Positions 1-8,926 of a DNA stretch of 64,000 nt are shown here, piece by piece (position 1 is the stretch's first letter; each line of letters starts with the position of its first letter). The stretch covers positions 1 to 64,000 of the forward strand of contig JYJJ01000025.1 in NCBI GenBank assembly GCA_003263775.1, in the 5' to 3' direction. This DNA comes from Vibrio maritimus. GTDB taxonomy: Bacteria > Pseudomonadota > Gammaproteobacteria > Enterobacterales > Vibrionaceae. A model generated the notes under the pieces. It was given only the letters and a program-made list of their open reading frames with translations, made no database searches and had not been told where the DNA came from. Both the position numbers and the translations under genes were made by a program.

Positions 1-163
1 TTTCGCACACAACGGTCCAACACTATCTGGTGTAGGTTACAACGCTGAAGGTACTTCAACGTTCACAATCGCTGGTCCAACTGGTGAAGGTATCACAAAC
101 GCGTACTCGTTCACTCGTGCACGTCGTTTCGCAATCGCTCAAGGCGGTCTGCGCATCGTCTAA
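1..163 (+). CDS. C-terminal fragment of an unidentified protein
   Basis: The window opens inside a gene. Reading from base 2, 53 residues run without a stop to TAA at 161-163, rich in Gly, Thr and Ala, and ending in a basic stretch (FTRARRFAIAQGGLRIV). A strong terminator follows directly, which supports a real gene end. The last residue is Val, not the terminal Phe of typical outer-membrane barrels. I do not recognise the family, and nothing in the fragment gives a function. Frame and stop are seen directly; identity is unknown. Confidence 0.6.
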   Translation, partial: FAHNGPTLSGVGYNAEGTSTFTIAGPTGEGITNAYSFTRARRFAIAQGGLRIV

Positions 164-189
164 TCAGTTAGCTAACTGATTAACACGAA

Positions 190-217
190 AAAGCCGAAGC
201 AATTTGCTTCGGCTTTT
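190..217 (+). terminator. Rho-independent terminator after the first gene
   Basis: An 11-base arm (AAAGCCGAAGC) pairs with GCTTCGGCTTT across a five-base loop and ends in a short T run. It lies 27 bases after the stop of the upstream fragment. The A-rich left flank means it could also act for the LysR gene arriving on the other strand. Confidence 0.85.
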
Positions 218-251
218 GTACATTTGGACATAGGGATTGAATCACTCTGCT

Positions 252-288
252 CCTAGGACCTAGGACCTAGGACCTAGGACCTAGGACC
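252..288. repeat. Heptamer tandem repeat (CCTAGGA)5
   Basis: Five perfect copies of CCTAGGA plus a trailing CC. Each unit contains the palindrome CCTAGG, so the array can fold on itself in many registers. It sits between a terminator and the 3' end of the LysR gene. Perfect copies suggest slippage, so copy number probably varies between strains. Confidence 0.95.
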
Positions 289-301
289 GCTCTTCCCCCA
301 A

Positions 302-1182
302 TCAAAACAAATCGTAAATCCCTTCCTCAATCCCATCAATCAACGCCTGACGCGTCTCAACCGTATGGTCATTCGGTCTAGACATCTCACCAAAGCTTTC
401 GTAGTACATCCCATTCGGGTGTTTCAACACCACAAGGTGCTCTTTACGCAACTCTTGTTTCACCAAAGTCTCAGGAATAATGCCCCAACCTAGGTTATCA
501 ACCACGGCCTCTAGAACTTCTTGGTAGTTAGAAAAACTCATTGTGCTACTAGAAATCGGGCGGAAATCTTGGTGAATTTCGTCGAAAAGATGCGAAAGGA
601 CGATTTGACGGTGTGCGGTAATATCGGTGCTGGTCACGTTCGTGAGCTTCGCCAGTTCGTGTTGTGGAGAGCAGACGGCATCATACGAATGCGGTGCAGA
701 GCGCGAACTTTGATCGCTGGGTCATCACCTGAACTAAATACGAGTCCGTAGCCAAGATCAACGTGGTTTTCTTTAACGAGCGTTGGGATATCTGCACTGG
801 ATGATTTTATTGCAGTGAGCGATATGTGAGGAAACTCATCAGCAAGTGCCACCAACTGACGACGCCAAAAGGTTGATGGAAGTGTGTCATCGTAGGCAAT
901 ACGGATTTTGTCACTATCGCCTTGACGGAACTGTTCTGCTTTTGAGTACAAACTCTCAGCCATATTGAGAATATTCCGACAGTCTGGCAGTAAGGCTGCA
1001 CCTGCATCATTGAGCACAAGACGATTACGAGTTCGTTCAAACAGTTCTACGCCAAGCTCATCTTCTAAGCTCGAAAGAGCCATACTCAAAGATGTGCGAG
1101 TCTTGCCCATAATATTGGCAACTTTGGTTAGCGAGCCGTGTTCGGCAGTCAGTGCAAACACTCGCAATTTTGTAAGGTTCAT
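302..1182 (-). CDS. LysR-family transcriptional regulator (frameshifted in this sequence)
   Basis: The N-terminal residues 1-60 form a classic LysR winged helix-turn-helix (MNLTKLRVFALTAEHGSLTKV, then LSSLEDELGVELFER at about 40). The rest is the periplasmic-binding-like effector domain. The reading frame breaks near 676, where loss of one base (ATGATGGCC read as ATGATGCC) would explain the shift; joined, the protein is about 293 residues, normal for the family. Met at 1182 matches the usual LysR N-terminus, six codons inside the longest frame. It is divergent from the MFS transporter at 1534, the usual arrangement for a LysR regulator and its target. Effector and target are inferred, not shown. 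Confidence 0.85.
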
Positions 1183-1533
1183 AGGGGAAGCTCCCACCAA
1201 AAGAATTAGCGTGTGAATGAGTCGCTAATGAGTTTATTGTTATGATGCGTAGAGTATAGCATTTGTGACGCTCAGTGAAGCGTTATGTTGACAGTGGGGA
1301 GGGAGGCACTATTACTGCCTAATGGAGACCTTGCTATGATTGCGGCCTTTAAATGCCTGCCACAATTAGCGCGCTAGAGTAACAGATACGAACACAAAAC
1401 GTGTACTAGTATGTTACTTATTATTGACGATTGTGAGGGCTATGATGAGCGTGGGTGAAAGAAGGATTCTTTTTGCCGTACTGTTCCTTTATTCCTACAA
1501 CCCTATGGATATTTTCCTAAAGAGGTCTGCAAC
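1183..1533. other. Divergent intergenic region, LysR / MFS
   Basis: This 351-base gap must hold both promoters. It contains a perfect 10-base palindrome, TAGCGCGCTA, at 1367-1376, a possible operator, and a small reading frame at 1442-1540 that overlaps the MFS start. I cannot assign -35/-10 boxes with confidence. Confidence 0.5.
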
Positions 1534-2776
1534 ATGTTGAAAAAGCTTGGCTTAGAAGGCTGGTTCTCAGCGCACTTTGCTTACGGCATCGTACAAATCG
1601 TTTTTATTCCTATGATGGTACCATCGTTTATCCTTGCCCGTACTGGCAGCGCAACTGACGCTGGTTTGGCTATGGGTCTGTTTGGTTTGGCTGGTCTTTT
1701 TGCTCCAGTTATCGGCATGCTTGCAGACAAATATAAGGCGCACCGTCTAGCTCAGCTTTTTGGCATGGTGTCTTACTTGCTAGCTGGTGCTTGTTTCCTC
1801 GTTGCAGGCAGCAACTTTTCAATGATGGCTGTTGGCTCCGTCTTCTTTGGTACAGGTTCTGCGATCCTTCTGATGCTTAACCCAGTGTTTATCACTTTCG
1901 CGGGTTACGACGCAAAGACAGAAGCGTCTAAGCTTGGCCGTATGGCTCAGGTACTTATCATTGGTTCGTTGCTTTCTGGTATTGCGCTTGCTTACGTGAC
2001 TGATCTTGGATGGTCTTACGAAATGCGCTTTATGGCTATGATGGCAATCGTTGCAGTACTTGCTGTCATCACTATGCTGACCAACAAGAAGCCTGCGCAG
2101 CGCATTCTTGATAATGCAGAAGCGATGGCTGCTGCTGCGGCTGAAGAAGATGCACCAAAAGTTGGTTTTGTTAAGGTTATTTTCTCGAACTTCGGTCTGT
2201 TCCTATTGGCGGTTGGCTACTATGTGCGGGACAGGGTGCATTCCAAGCGCAGTATCCAAACCTGCTAGAGAATGGCTACGGTGTGGCTCAGTCTCTTTCT
2301 GCGGCAAACCTGTCGGTAGCGTCAATTCTTGCTTGGTGGTTTTGGTCGCGGCTGAAAAATTCGTTGCGCGTTTCGGTAACCTAAGCCTATTTAAGCTGTC
2401 TGCGGTAGCGTCAATTGTAGTCATTGGTATTGCATATGTGATTGCAGAAGCAGGTATGTCTCTGCACTACATCATTCCTCTAGCCTTGTTCCTTGTTTAC
2501 CTGCAGGGTATTACGGTAACAGACATGATTTCACCGGCAATCGCGGCGCGCCTAACGTTTGTTGGTGGTGGTTTGACTCAAGGTCTGATGATGTTTTTCA
2601 TCTCTCTTGGCTTCGGTCTTGGTAGTGTGATCAGCGGTATTGCTGTTGATGGCTACGGCTGGGCAGCACTACCATTCGCTATTCTTGGCTTAACGATTGC
2701 CGCTTATGTGTGTGTGGTCATCGTTGGCATGAAGCATAAAGCTGCGGTAAAGCGTGAACAAATCAAATCTGCTTAA
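1534..2776 (+). CDS. MFS transporter (two frameshifts in this sequence)
   Basis: A polytopic membrane protein of about 414 residues once joined, with 12 predicted membrane segments and a cytoplasmic loop near residue 190-210 that is Ala/Glu rich. The motif GMLADKYKAHR at about 70 is the MFS loop 2-3 signature (GxxxDRxxxR type). The frame breaks near 2227 and again near 2345; restoring one base each time gives a continuous MFS protein through AEKFVARFGN to the C-terminus. Start chosen at 1534 with AAAGAGG about ten bases upstream. The substrate is not evident. The divergent LysR gene is the likely regulator. The frameshifts look like sequencing errors because all three segments read as one transporter. 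Confidence 0.85.
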
Positions 2777-2792
2777 TTCAGATTTAGCTAGC

Positions 2793-2824
2793 AAAAAGGC
2801 TTGGCATTATGCCAAGCCTTTTTT
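2793..2824. terminator. Bidirectional terminator between MFS gene and DUF1887 gene
   Basis: A 13-base stem (AAAAAGGCTTGGC with GCCAAGCCTTTTT) with loop ATTAT and poly-A/poly-T flanks, placed between two convergent genes, so it can serve both. Confidence 0.9.
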
Positions 2825-2842
2825 GTATGAGTGAGTTGGAAA

Positions 2843-4015
2843 TTAGCTCAGACGCGCACGCTCATCAATACCGCCAGCACCTTGGAACCAAATTGTGAGG
2901 TGGTGTTTGAGATCTTTGAGTTCATCAGGGCCGATAAGTGCCAGCCCTAGATCCTCTGCTCGAGTAATATCGTTATGACGAAGTGGTCGAAAGCTGACTA
3001 ACATCGCTCGTGCTTGCAGGCCACCTAGGAGATCGCGCAGTGACTCTAACTTATAGAGTGTATCGTCACCGTCATCACGCATGCCTTTGGTTTTGCATTC
3101 GATAATGTGCAGTTTGTTGTTTACCACAGAAGCAACATCTAACTCGTTACGCACTTCACGCTCTCCGAGCTGACGGTATACCTGTACGTTGAGCGAGTGA
3201 TCTTGGATGGTAGGTAAGTCATCACGGATTTGTTTTACGGTGCTATGGACTAAGTTCTCCAGCCATTCACCGTTTGAGAAACGTCGAGCGTCTTCACTGA
3301 TGAAAGTGAGTACACCGTTGTCGTAGCTGGCAATTTGAGATTCGACCAAGTCGCTGATCAGCATGTTCAGTTCGCGGTAGCCTTGCTGTTTCTCAGATAG
3401 CGCAACATCGAGTTTCTGCTCTTTACGGCACGTCGTCGCCAGGTAGTTTAGTGTTGCAAGACCAGGGCCGAGTTCTAGGGCATTACTTGCCCATTTTTCG
3501 CCAAGCTCGTACAGCTTCTTATCTAACTGTGGCGGTAGGTCGTAGTCAGTGAACTCGCCTCTCGCACCAAAAATGGTCAGATAATCGCCAATGGTGATGT
3601 GGTCTTGAACCTGCGCATCTTGTGCGCCTTCAGGGTACAACCAGCACATTTTGTCACTGTTTGGCTCTACTACAAAAATAGGCCAGTGGAAGGTGCGAAA
3701 CACTTCATATACCGAGAGCAGTCTGTGTCTTAAACCGCAACTTGCATTGAGTTTGACCTCAAGGTTTTTCTCTTTGAGTGTATTGGCGAGTGTAAGGATG
3801 GACTGCTTGATGGCTGAAGTGTTGACGATATTTGGAATCTCAAAAAACTCCGAAGTGATTTCTCGCTCACCAAGTACGGCGCTTAGGCGCTCATACATAT
3901 CAAACTGGGACTCGTCACCGATAAAAATGATATGACGACTAACGGTGCGGTCATCGAGTAATGGAGTGACCAAACGAATGGGGTCTTGGTCAATGATGCC
4001 TACATGAACGGCCAT
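2843..4015 (-). CDS. DUF1887 protein: CARF-like sensor fused to a PD-(D/E)XK nuclease domain (VC1899-like)
   Basis: 390 residues. Residues about 1-140 form a Rossmann-like CARF region (HVGIIDQDPIRLVTPLL at the start; loop NASCGLRHRL at 90-99). A linker or winged-helix region follows, then a nuclease core at 245-390 with G-E-W-L-E at 249-253, Asp293 in NELDV and the E-C-K triad at 306-308. This is the architecture of DUF1887, the family of V. cholerae VC1899 and of the type III CRISPR effector Card1/Can2, which cyclic tetra-adenylate activates to cut nucleic acids. Start Met at 4015 has AAGGAAA upstream. No cas gene or CRISPR array lies in this window, and the ligand loop differs from the N-x-T-G-G-T-K form of Can-type proteins. 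Nuclease activity and ligand are inferred. Confidence 0.88.
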   Translation of the reverse strand: MAVHVGIIDQDPIRLVTPLLDDRTVSRHIIFIGDESQFDMYERLSAVLGEREITSEFFEIPNIVNTSAIKQSILTLANTLKEKNLEVKLNASCGLRHRLLSVYEVFRTFHWPIFVVEPNSDKMCWLYPEGAQDAQVQDHITIGDYLTIFGARGEFTDYDLPPQLDKKLYELGEKWASNALELGPGLATLNYLATTCRKEQKLDVALSEKQQGYRELNMLISDLVESQIASYDNGVLTFISEDARRFSNGEWLENLVHSTVKQIRDDLPTIQDHSLNVQVYRQLGEREVRNELDVASVVNNKLHIIECKTKGMRDDGDDTLYKLESLRDLLGGLQARAMLVSFRPLRHNDITRAEDLGLALIGPDELKDLKHHLTIWFQGAGGIDERARLS

Positions 4016-4131
4016 AGTGTTTCCTTCAACATTTGGCTTGCCGAAGAAAATGGAAGACGACACAACGCAACCTTGCGCTAGGTCTTTAAAAAGTAAAGCA
4101 AGCCATAATCAAGATATAATGGCGTTAGGTT

Positions 4132-4169
4132 TAAAAAACAAGAGCGAGACTCTAGGAATCTCGCTCTTG
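4132..4169 (-). terminator. Terminator of the chemoreceptor gene
   Basis: On the minus strand CAAGAGCGAGA pairs with TCTCGCTCTTG across a nine-base loop and is followed by TTTTTT. It lies 29 bases beyond the chemoreceptor stop. Confidence 0.85.
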
Positions 4170-4197
4170 ATGAATTATTTACGCTTTACTGACGAAG

Positions 4198-6188
4198 TTA
4201 AAGCTTAAATCGATGAACCAGTTCGCCTTGTTGGTTTGCAAGACTAGTCAAGCTTTGGCTGGTCGCGGCAATTTGCGACATAGCTTGATAGCTGTCATCT
4301 GCGATGTGATTGATTTCTTCAATGTTTTTCGCGATGTCTGCGGTTGTCTCGCTTTGCTCAGCAGCAGCTTGAGAGATGTGAGTACTCATTTGGCTGATTT
4401 CAATAATGAGTGCCTGAATCTCTTCCATTGCGCCATTGGCACTGGAAGCTTGCTCAACCGACAGCTCCATATCTTTCATACAGCTTTCAATCACGGAGCC
4501 AGCACTCTTAGAGCTAGACTGCAAGTTACTGATCATGGTTTCAATCTCAGTGGTCGATTCAGTAGTCTTTTGTGCCAATACTCGAACTTCGTCAGCAACG
4601 ACCGCAAAGCCTCGACCCTGTTCGCCTGCACGTGCGGCTTCAATCGCTGCGTTCAGGGCAAGTAGGTTGGTTTGCTCTGCGATATTGCGGATTACATCAA
4701 GAATACTGCCAATTTGGCTACTCATGCGTTGCAGCTCACCTACAGCTTCAACCGATTCATTCAGACGTGTCTCAAGCTGGTTAATCGTGCTGATGTTGGT
4801 GCTCATGATCTGACGACCAGATTCAGATGCAGACTCTACGGCATGCACCTTTTCTAGTGAGCTTTGTGCGCTGTTTGCTACTTCTTGTACCGAATGGGAC
4901 ATTTCTGTCATTGCCGTAGCAACGTTAGCCGTTTGCTCTCGCTGGGCGCTTAACTGTTGCTGGGCACTGGCTGATGTCGATTGGTTACTACTCGCAGTAT
5001 CCGTTAGGTTGTCTGACGCGTCGTTAAGCTTGACCAGAACATTATGCAAGCTGTCCGCTAGGGTATTGATGTGATTTCCTAGGCGGCGGAACTCGTTGTT
5101 GTATTTTACTTCGATGCGCTGAGTCATGTCGCCTTCGGTTAGGCTCTCCAATGTCTTAAGTGTACTGTTAAGTGGCTGGCGGACACTTTGTGCAATGTGA
5201 TAGCCAATACCCACCGCAATCAAGGTCACAACAAAACCGATACCGACGGCTTTGATGACGCTTCATCGTAGATGTCACCGGCGTGAGCCAATGATTGATT
5301 AAGGTTGCTTGTCGCAATGTCATTGAAGCCGTTTAGGGTCACCATTGCACCGTCTACCACGATGGCGAGACTCTCGATGTTCTGGTAAAGCGCATCTTTA
5401 GCAATGAGGTAGTTGTTATGTTGATCAAGTACGCCGCCTTTGCGGCCGACGTCTTGAGTAAACTGAGCAACCGACTCAGCAAAAGCGTCTTTTAGCTCTG
5501 GCATTTGAGTCACAAGACCGTTAAACGCGTAGTTTAGGTGGCTCACAGCCTTACGGTTTTTGTTTACCGCTTGCTGTACAAATTCAGTATCACTGCTGGC
5601 AAGCGCATCGGATGTGATGATTTCAGCATCTTTAAGTTTAATGAAGTAGCTCTTCGCCATCACTTTCACTGAAATGCTCGAAGAGTCATCCACATACTCT
5701 TTCATTCCAACGGACAAGTCAGCGTGCAGTTTTTGGAAGCGACGAGTCGATTGTTGAACTTGCTCTTGCGCGGCAAACATGGACTGGTAGTTGTCCATTG
5801 CTATTTGCGCTTCTTGGTCGTAACGTGCTTGCACGTCTCGCAATTCAGTAATAGCCGTTTCTAGCTCTGGGATACCTTGGCTTACTTCAGAAAGCTGATT
5901 GAGCGCCTCGCCAAATTTTTGCATCGATACCGTAAACTCTTCACGGCGGATGGTCATGCGCTCTTCGTTTTGCGTGGTGAGAAAGTCTTTGAATGACTTA
6001 TCTGCAGATAGCAGCTGCACGCTGGTTTGGTTAGACATGGACACCAGGGGTAACGATGTGTTCGAAACCGAACCAAAGTTCTGGTGAATCTGATTCATGC
6101 CGTTAAGCATGATGGCGATAGTGATGACGAATAGTACGACGATCAGCGTAAAGCCGGCATACATTCTTCTGATGACAGAACCCTGCAT
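4198..6188 (-). CDS. Methyl-accepting chemotaxis protein (frameshifted in this sequence)
   Basis: About 663 residues when joined. A first membrane helix at about 9-30 is followed by a long helical periplasmic sensor to about 310, a second membrane helix ([21 protein letters not shown]), a HAMP domain, and the signalling domain. Its hairpin tip is the highly conserved [20 protein letters not shown] stretch, followed by [12 protein letters not shown]. There is no C-terminal NWETF-type pentapeptide. The frame breaks near 5262, where GCGGTC read as GCGTC would explain the shift, exactly at the second membrane helix. Start 6188 follows AGGGAGAGA. The ligand is unknown. A sigma-28-like promoter lies about 120 bases upstream, fitting expression with the flagellar regulon. 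Confidence 0.92.
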
Positions 6189-6586
6189 TTATCTCTCCCT
6201 ATAAACTGCAGCAATACAAAAACGATACAAAAATAGTCTGGACGCTTGTCACCAACCTGTCGCACAATCTGCGTGCGAACTAAACATGAGCTGGTGCTAT
6301 GTCTCTCTATCGTTAGAAATAGCAAAAACTGAAATATATCTAATAAACAGTGCTACGTTTTATGACGCACTCATCAAAAACACAACAAAAGTGATAGTTT
6401 TGTGAAGAAGTGTTAGCTCAGTCTTCGAGATAAAGAGTCGACACGTTGAAGATTTGAACAATAATAAAAACAAGTAGCTAGTTGGGTTTGCTTTCAATTG
6501 TGATCCCTAAGCCCATGGTGCATACTTTCTTTATTATTAAGTGTACTCACTCACACACGTATCCTATCTAGTAATTGGAGACCTTC
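6189..6586. other. Divergent intergenic region, chemoreceptor / hinT
   Basis: A 398-base AT-rich gap. Apart from the sigma-28-like promoter at 6307-6333 for the chemoreceptor and GGAG just before hinT, I see no supported gene or RNA. Confidence 0.5.
6307..6333 (-). promoter_or_regulatory. Candidate sigma-28 (FliA) promoter for the chemoreceptor
   Basis: On the minus strand TTCAGTTT, an 11-base spacer, then AACGATAG. The FliA consensus is TAAAGTTT-N11-GCCGATAA, so 6 of 8 and 5 of 8 positions match with exact spacing. FliA dependence is common for Vibrio chemoreceptors. Assignment is by eye only. Confidence 0.4.
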
Positions 6587-6937
6587 ATGGCTGAAGAAAC
6601 CATTTTTAGCAAAATTGTTCGTAAAGAAATTCCAGCTGATGTTTTGTATCAAGATGACTTAGTGACAGCGTTTCGCGATATTAATCCTCGTGCGCCAAGC
6701 CATGTCCTTATTATTCCAAATAAACTGATCCCAACAGTGAATGATGTTGAAGCGGATGACGAAGCAATGATGGGGCGTATGTTTACGGTTGCGAAAAAGC
6801 TCGCGAAAGAAGAAGGCATCGCTGAAGATGGCTATCGTCTTATCGTGAACTGCAACGCTTACGGTGGCCAAGAGGTTTACCATATTCATATGCACCTTGT
6901 AGGTGGCCGTCCACTAGGCCCGCTTTTAGTTGGCTAA
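6587..6937 (+). CDS. hinT: HIT-family purine nucleoside phosphoramidase HinT
   Basis: 116 residues. The histidine-triad signature [14 protein letters not shown] places His99, His101 and His103, with the conserved N-terminal [13 protein letters not shown] and [17 protein letters not shown]. HinT hydrolyses adenosine 5'-phosphoramidates such as AMP-lysine in the cytoplasm. I chose the ATG at 6587 rather than one four codons upstream because GGAG sits eight bases before it and MAEETIFSK matches known HinT N-termini. As in E. coli (hinT-ycfL-lpoB-thiK-nagZ-ycfP-ndh), it heads the segment to ndh, here with COG3014 added and nagZ absent. Confidence 0.95.
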   Translation: MAEETIFSKIVRKEIPADVLYQDDLVTAFRDINPRAPSHVLIIPNKLIPTVNDVEADDEAMMGRMFTVAKKLAKEEGIAEDGYRLIVNCNAYGGQEVYHIHMHLVGGRPLGPLLVG

Positions 6938-7093
6938 CACACCATCGGTTACCACACTGTAGCTAGTTAACCGAGCTGTCGGTCAACGTATTACCGACGA
7001 ATGAAGCTGTGGCCGATATCAGTCACTTTGCAACCATAATGGTGTTTTGCGGTCATAGTTTCATAAACAAATGAGTCATATTATTCAGAATTT

Positions 7094-8493
7094 ATGTTAA
7101 GACGTTGCGTTAAACATACGGCAACGGTCGCGCTCACAGCGACCTTGACCGCTTGTGCCGGGCTTTCCGCTGGCAATCTATTTAGTCACTATACCCAGCA
7201 AAACACGATTGTTTACCAGTCGGTCAAAACGGGTCAGTACGATAAGGCCTTATCGGCATTGCCCGCGGAGCCTGTGGCGGGCGATATTTTGGATAACTTT
7301 GAACGCGGTAGAGTGGAGTTCTTGAACCGCGACTACCCGCAAAGCAAGTCTGCGCTTGAATTAAGTGATAAAGCGGTGCGCGTGCAGCAGGATAAGGCGC
7401 TGATCTCTATTACTGATACAGCAACCAGTGTCGGCGCGTTGGCGATCAACGATAACATCACCGAGTATACGCCACCTGACTATGAGCTGGGCTTTTTACA
7501 CTTGTACCTAGGACTCAACTACGTTGAAAACAACGACCTTGAAGGCGCTTTGGTGGAAGTACGACGTGCTAACCGAGTTCAAGAGCGTGCCCGTCAAGCA
7601 AGAGAAAAAGATCTTCAATCGGCTGAGCAGCAACTTAAGCAGCAAGGTTTATCACCAAACTTGGGGTCAGTGTTGTCACGCTACCCTGATGCTGGTAACA
7701 AGCTCAAAGCAGTTCAAAACGGCTATTTACTGTACCTATCGGGTCTTTTGTATGAAGCGTCGAATGACTTGAACGGTGCTTATATTGATTACACGCGTGC
7801 TTTGGCGGTTGCACCTGATAATGAAGCCGTCATTGAAGCGGCGATTCGCGTGGCGAAACGCTCTAGCCGTAATCAAGATTTGGCTAAACTGAAGAAACAA
7901 TATGGCGATCGCTCCGGGCCAAAACAAGGTCAGGGTAGGGTGATTGTGTTGGAAGAGCAGGGTGTTGTTTCGGCGATGCAGGCTTGGAACCTGACTTTGC
8001 TATTTATGACAGTCGTGGCAATACTGCACTGTATAGTGTCGCCTTACCTTATTACGTACCAAATGTTTCGCCAAAACTGTCGCCTTTGGTATTAGACAGT
8101 AAATCGATGAAGAGCGATGAGCTGGTTGATGTCAACTTGATGGCTCAGCAGCAGCTTTCCGAAAACATGCCTTCAATTTTGTTAAGGCAAGCGCTGCGCG
8201 TGTATGCAAAAGATCAGATTCGTAAAAGCTCGACGGGCGATGAAGACAACGTGGGCAATTTGCTGTTCAACGTATGGAATACTTTGACTGAGCAACCTGA
8301 TACCCGCAGTTGGCAAACATTGCCAGAACGAGTAAACGCAGCGACTAGCATAGTGAAAGCGGGTGAGCATACACTCACAGTGGATGGTCAAGACTATACT
8401 TTTGAAGTAAGAGATCGCCAAACAGCTTTAGTGTGGGTTTCGAGGCAAGGTGGTAATGCCACTATTTGGCACAAGCAACTAGGAAGATTGTAA
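7094..8493 (+). CDS. COG3014-family lipoprotein with TPR-like repeats (frameshifted in this sequence)
   Basis: About 466 residues when joined. A lipoprotein signal is present: positive MLRR, a hydrophobic stretch and the lipobox LTAC with Cys21; Ala at +2 predicts outer-membrane sorting. Residues about 40-270 contain helical tandem units resembling tetratricopeptide repeats (GLNYVENNDLEGALVEVRRA; DLNGAYIDYTRALAVAPDN). The frame breaks near 7988, where one A appears lost, and resumes as PDFAIYDSRGN. The stop overlaps the next gene's ATG by one base, so the pair is translationally coupled. Together with the YcfL and LpoB-family genes it forms three adjacent lipoproteins. Function is not known to me; a role as a periplasmic scaffold is inference. 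Confidence 0.82.
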
Positions 8494-8885
8494 TGAAAAA
8501 GTGGTTAGTAGTAATTGGAGTGCTGCTCTCAATTGTTGGCTGTAGCTCAAGTAAAACAGCCGGTATTAAAATAGAGGGACAGAACCAGACTGTTCTTTAT
8601 GGGGATGAAAAAATGGGGAACAAGTTCTCCATTGACGACATTTCTACTGTCGACACAAATGGTCACCCTAGAGCGGTGGTTAAACTATCGAATAAGACCT
8701 CGGTCGATCAAACCATCCAATATCGTTTTTATTGGTATGACGAGCAAGGTCTAGAAGTAAATACAAAACAGGCACCGTGGCGCAGAGCTATTTTGCGTGG
8801 TGATGAAACTATCACCTTGTCTGAGGTGTCTGTTAATCCAAATGGTAAAGATTTCCGTGTGCAGTTGCGCGGAGCTGATGATTAA
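8493..8885 (+). CDS. ycfL: YcfL-family lipoprotein (DUF1425)
   Basis: 130 residues. Signal peptide with lipobox IVGC, Cys17, then Ser at +2, predicting an outer-membrane lipoprotein. The mature part is a small beta-rich domain (AVVKLSNKTSVDQTIQYRFYWYD, then QAPWRRAILRGDETITL), as in E. coli YcfL. The start at 8493 overlaps the stop of the COG3014 gene (TAATG), indicating coupling. The LpoB-family gene follows after 41 bases. No biochemical role is established for this family that I know of. Its constant company with COG3014 and LpoB-like genes suggests a shared envelope function, which is inference. Confidence 0.85.
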   Translation: MKKWLVVIGVLLSIVGCSSSKTAGIKIEGQNQTVLYGDEKMGNKFSIDDISTVDTNGHPRAVVKLSNKTSVDQTIQYRFYWYDEQGLEVNTKQAPWRRAILRGDETITLSEVSVNPNGKDFRVQLRGADD

Positions 8886-8926
8886 ATTCCACGAGTTGGA
8901 AACGTAAGCAAGACTAAGGAAACAAA

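Noticed and set aside
252..288. The heptamer array as a CRISPR array
   Set aside because: Units are seven bases and contiguous, with no spacers.
2843..4015. The CARF-nuclease gene as evidence of a CRISPR system in this window
   Set aside because: No array of spaced direct repeats and no cas gene occurs anywhere in the 64 kb; the family also exists alone in Vibrio cores.
4213..4857. Several plus-strand frames over the chemoreceptor signalling domain
   Set aside because: They are antisense to a highly conserved coding region and lack ribosome sites.
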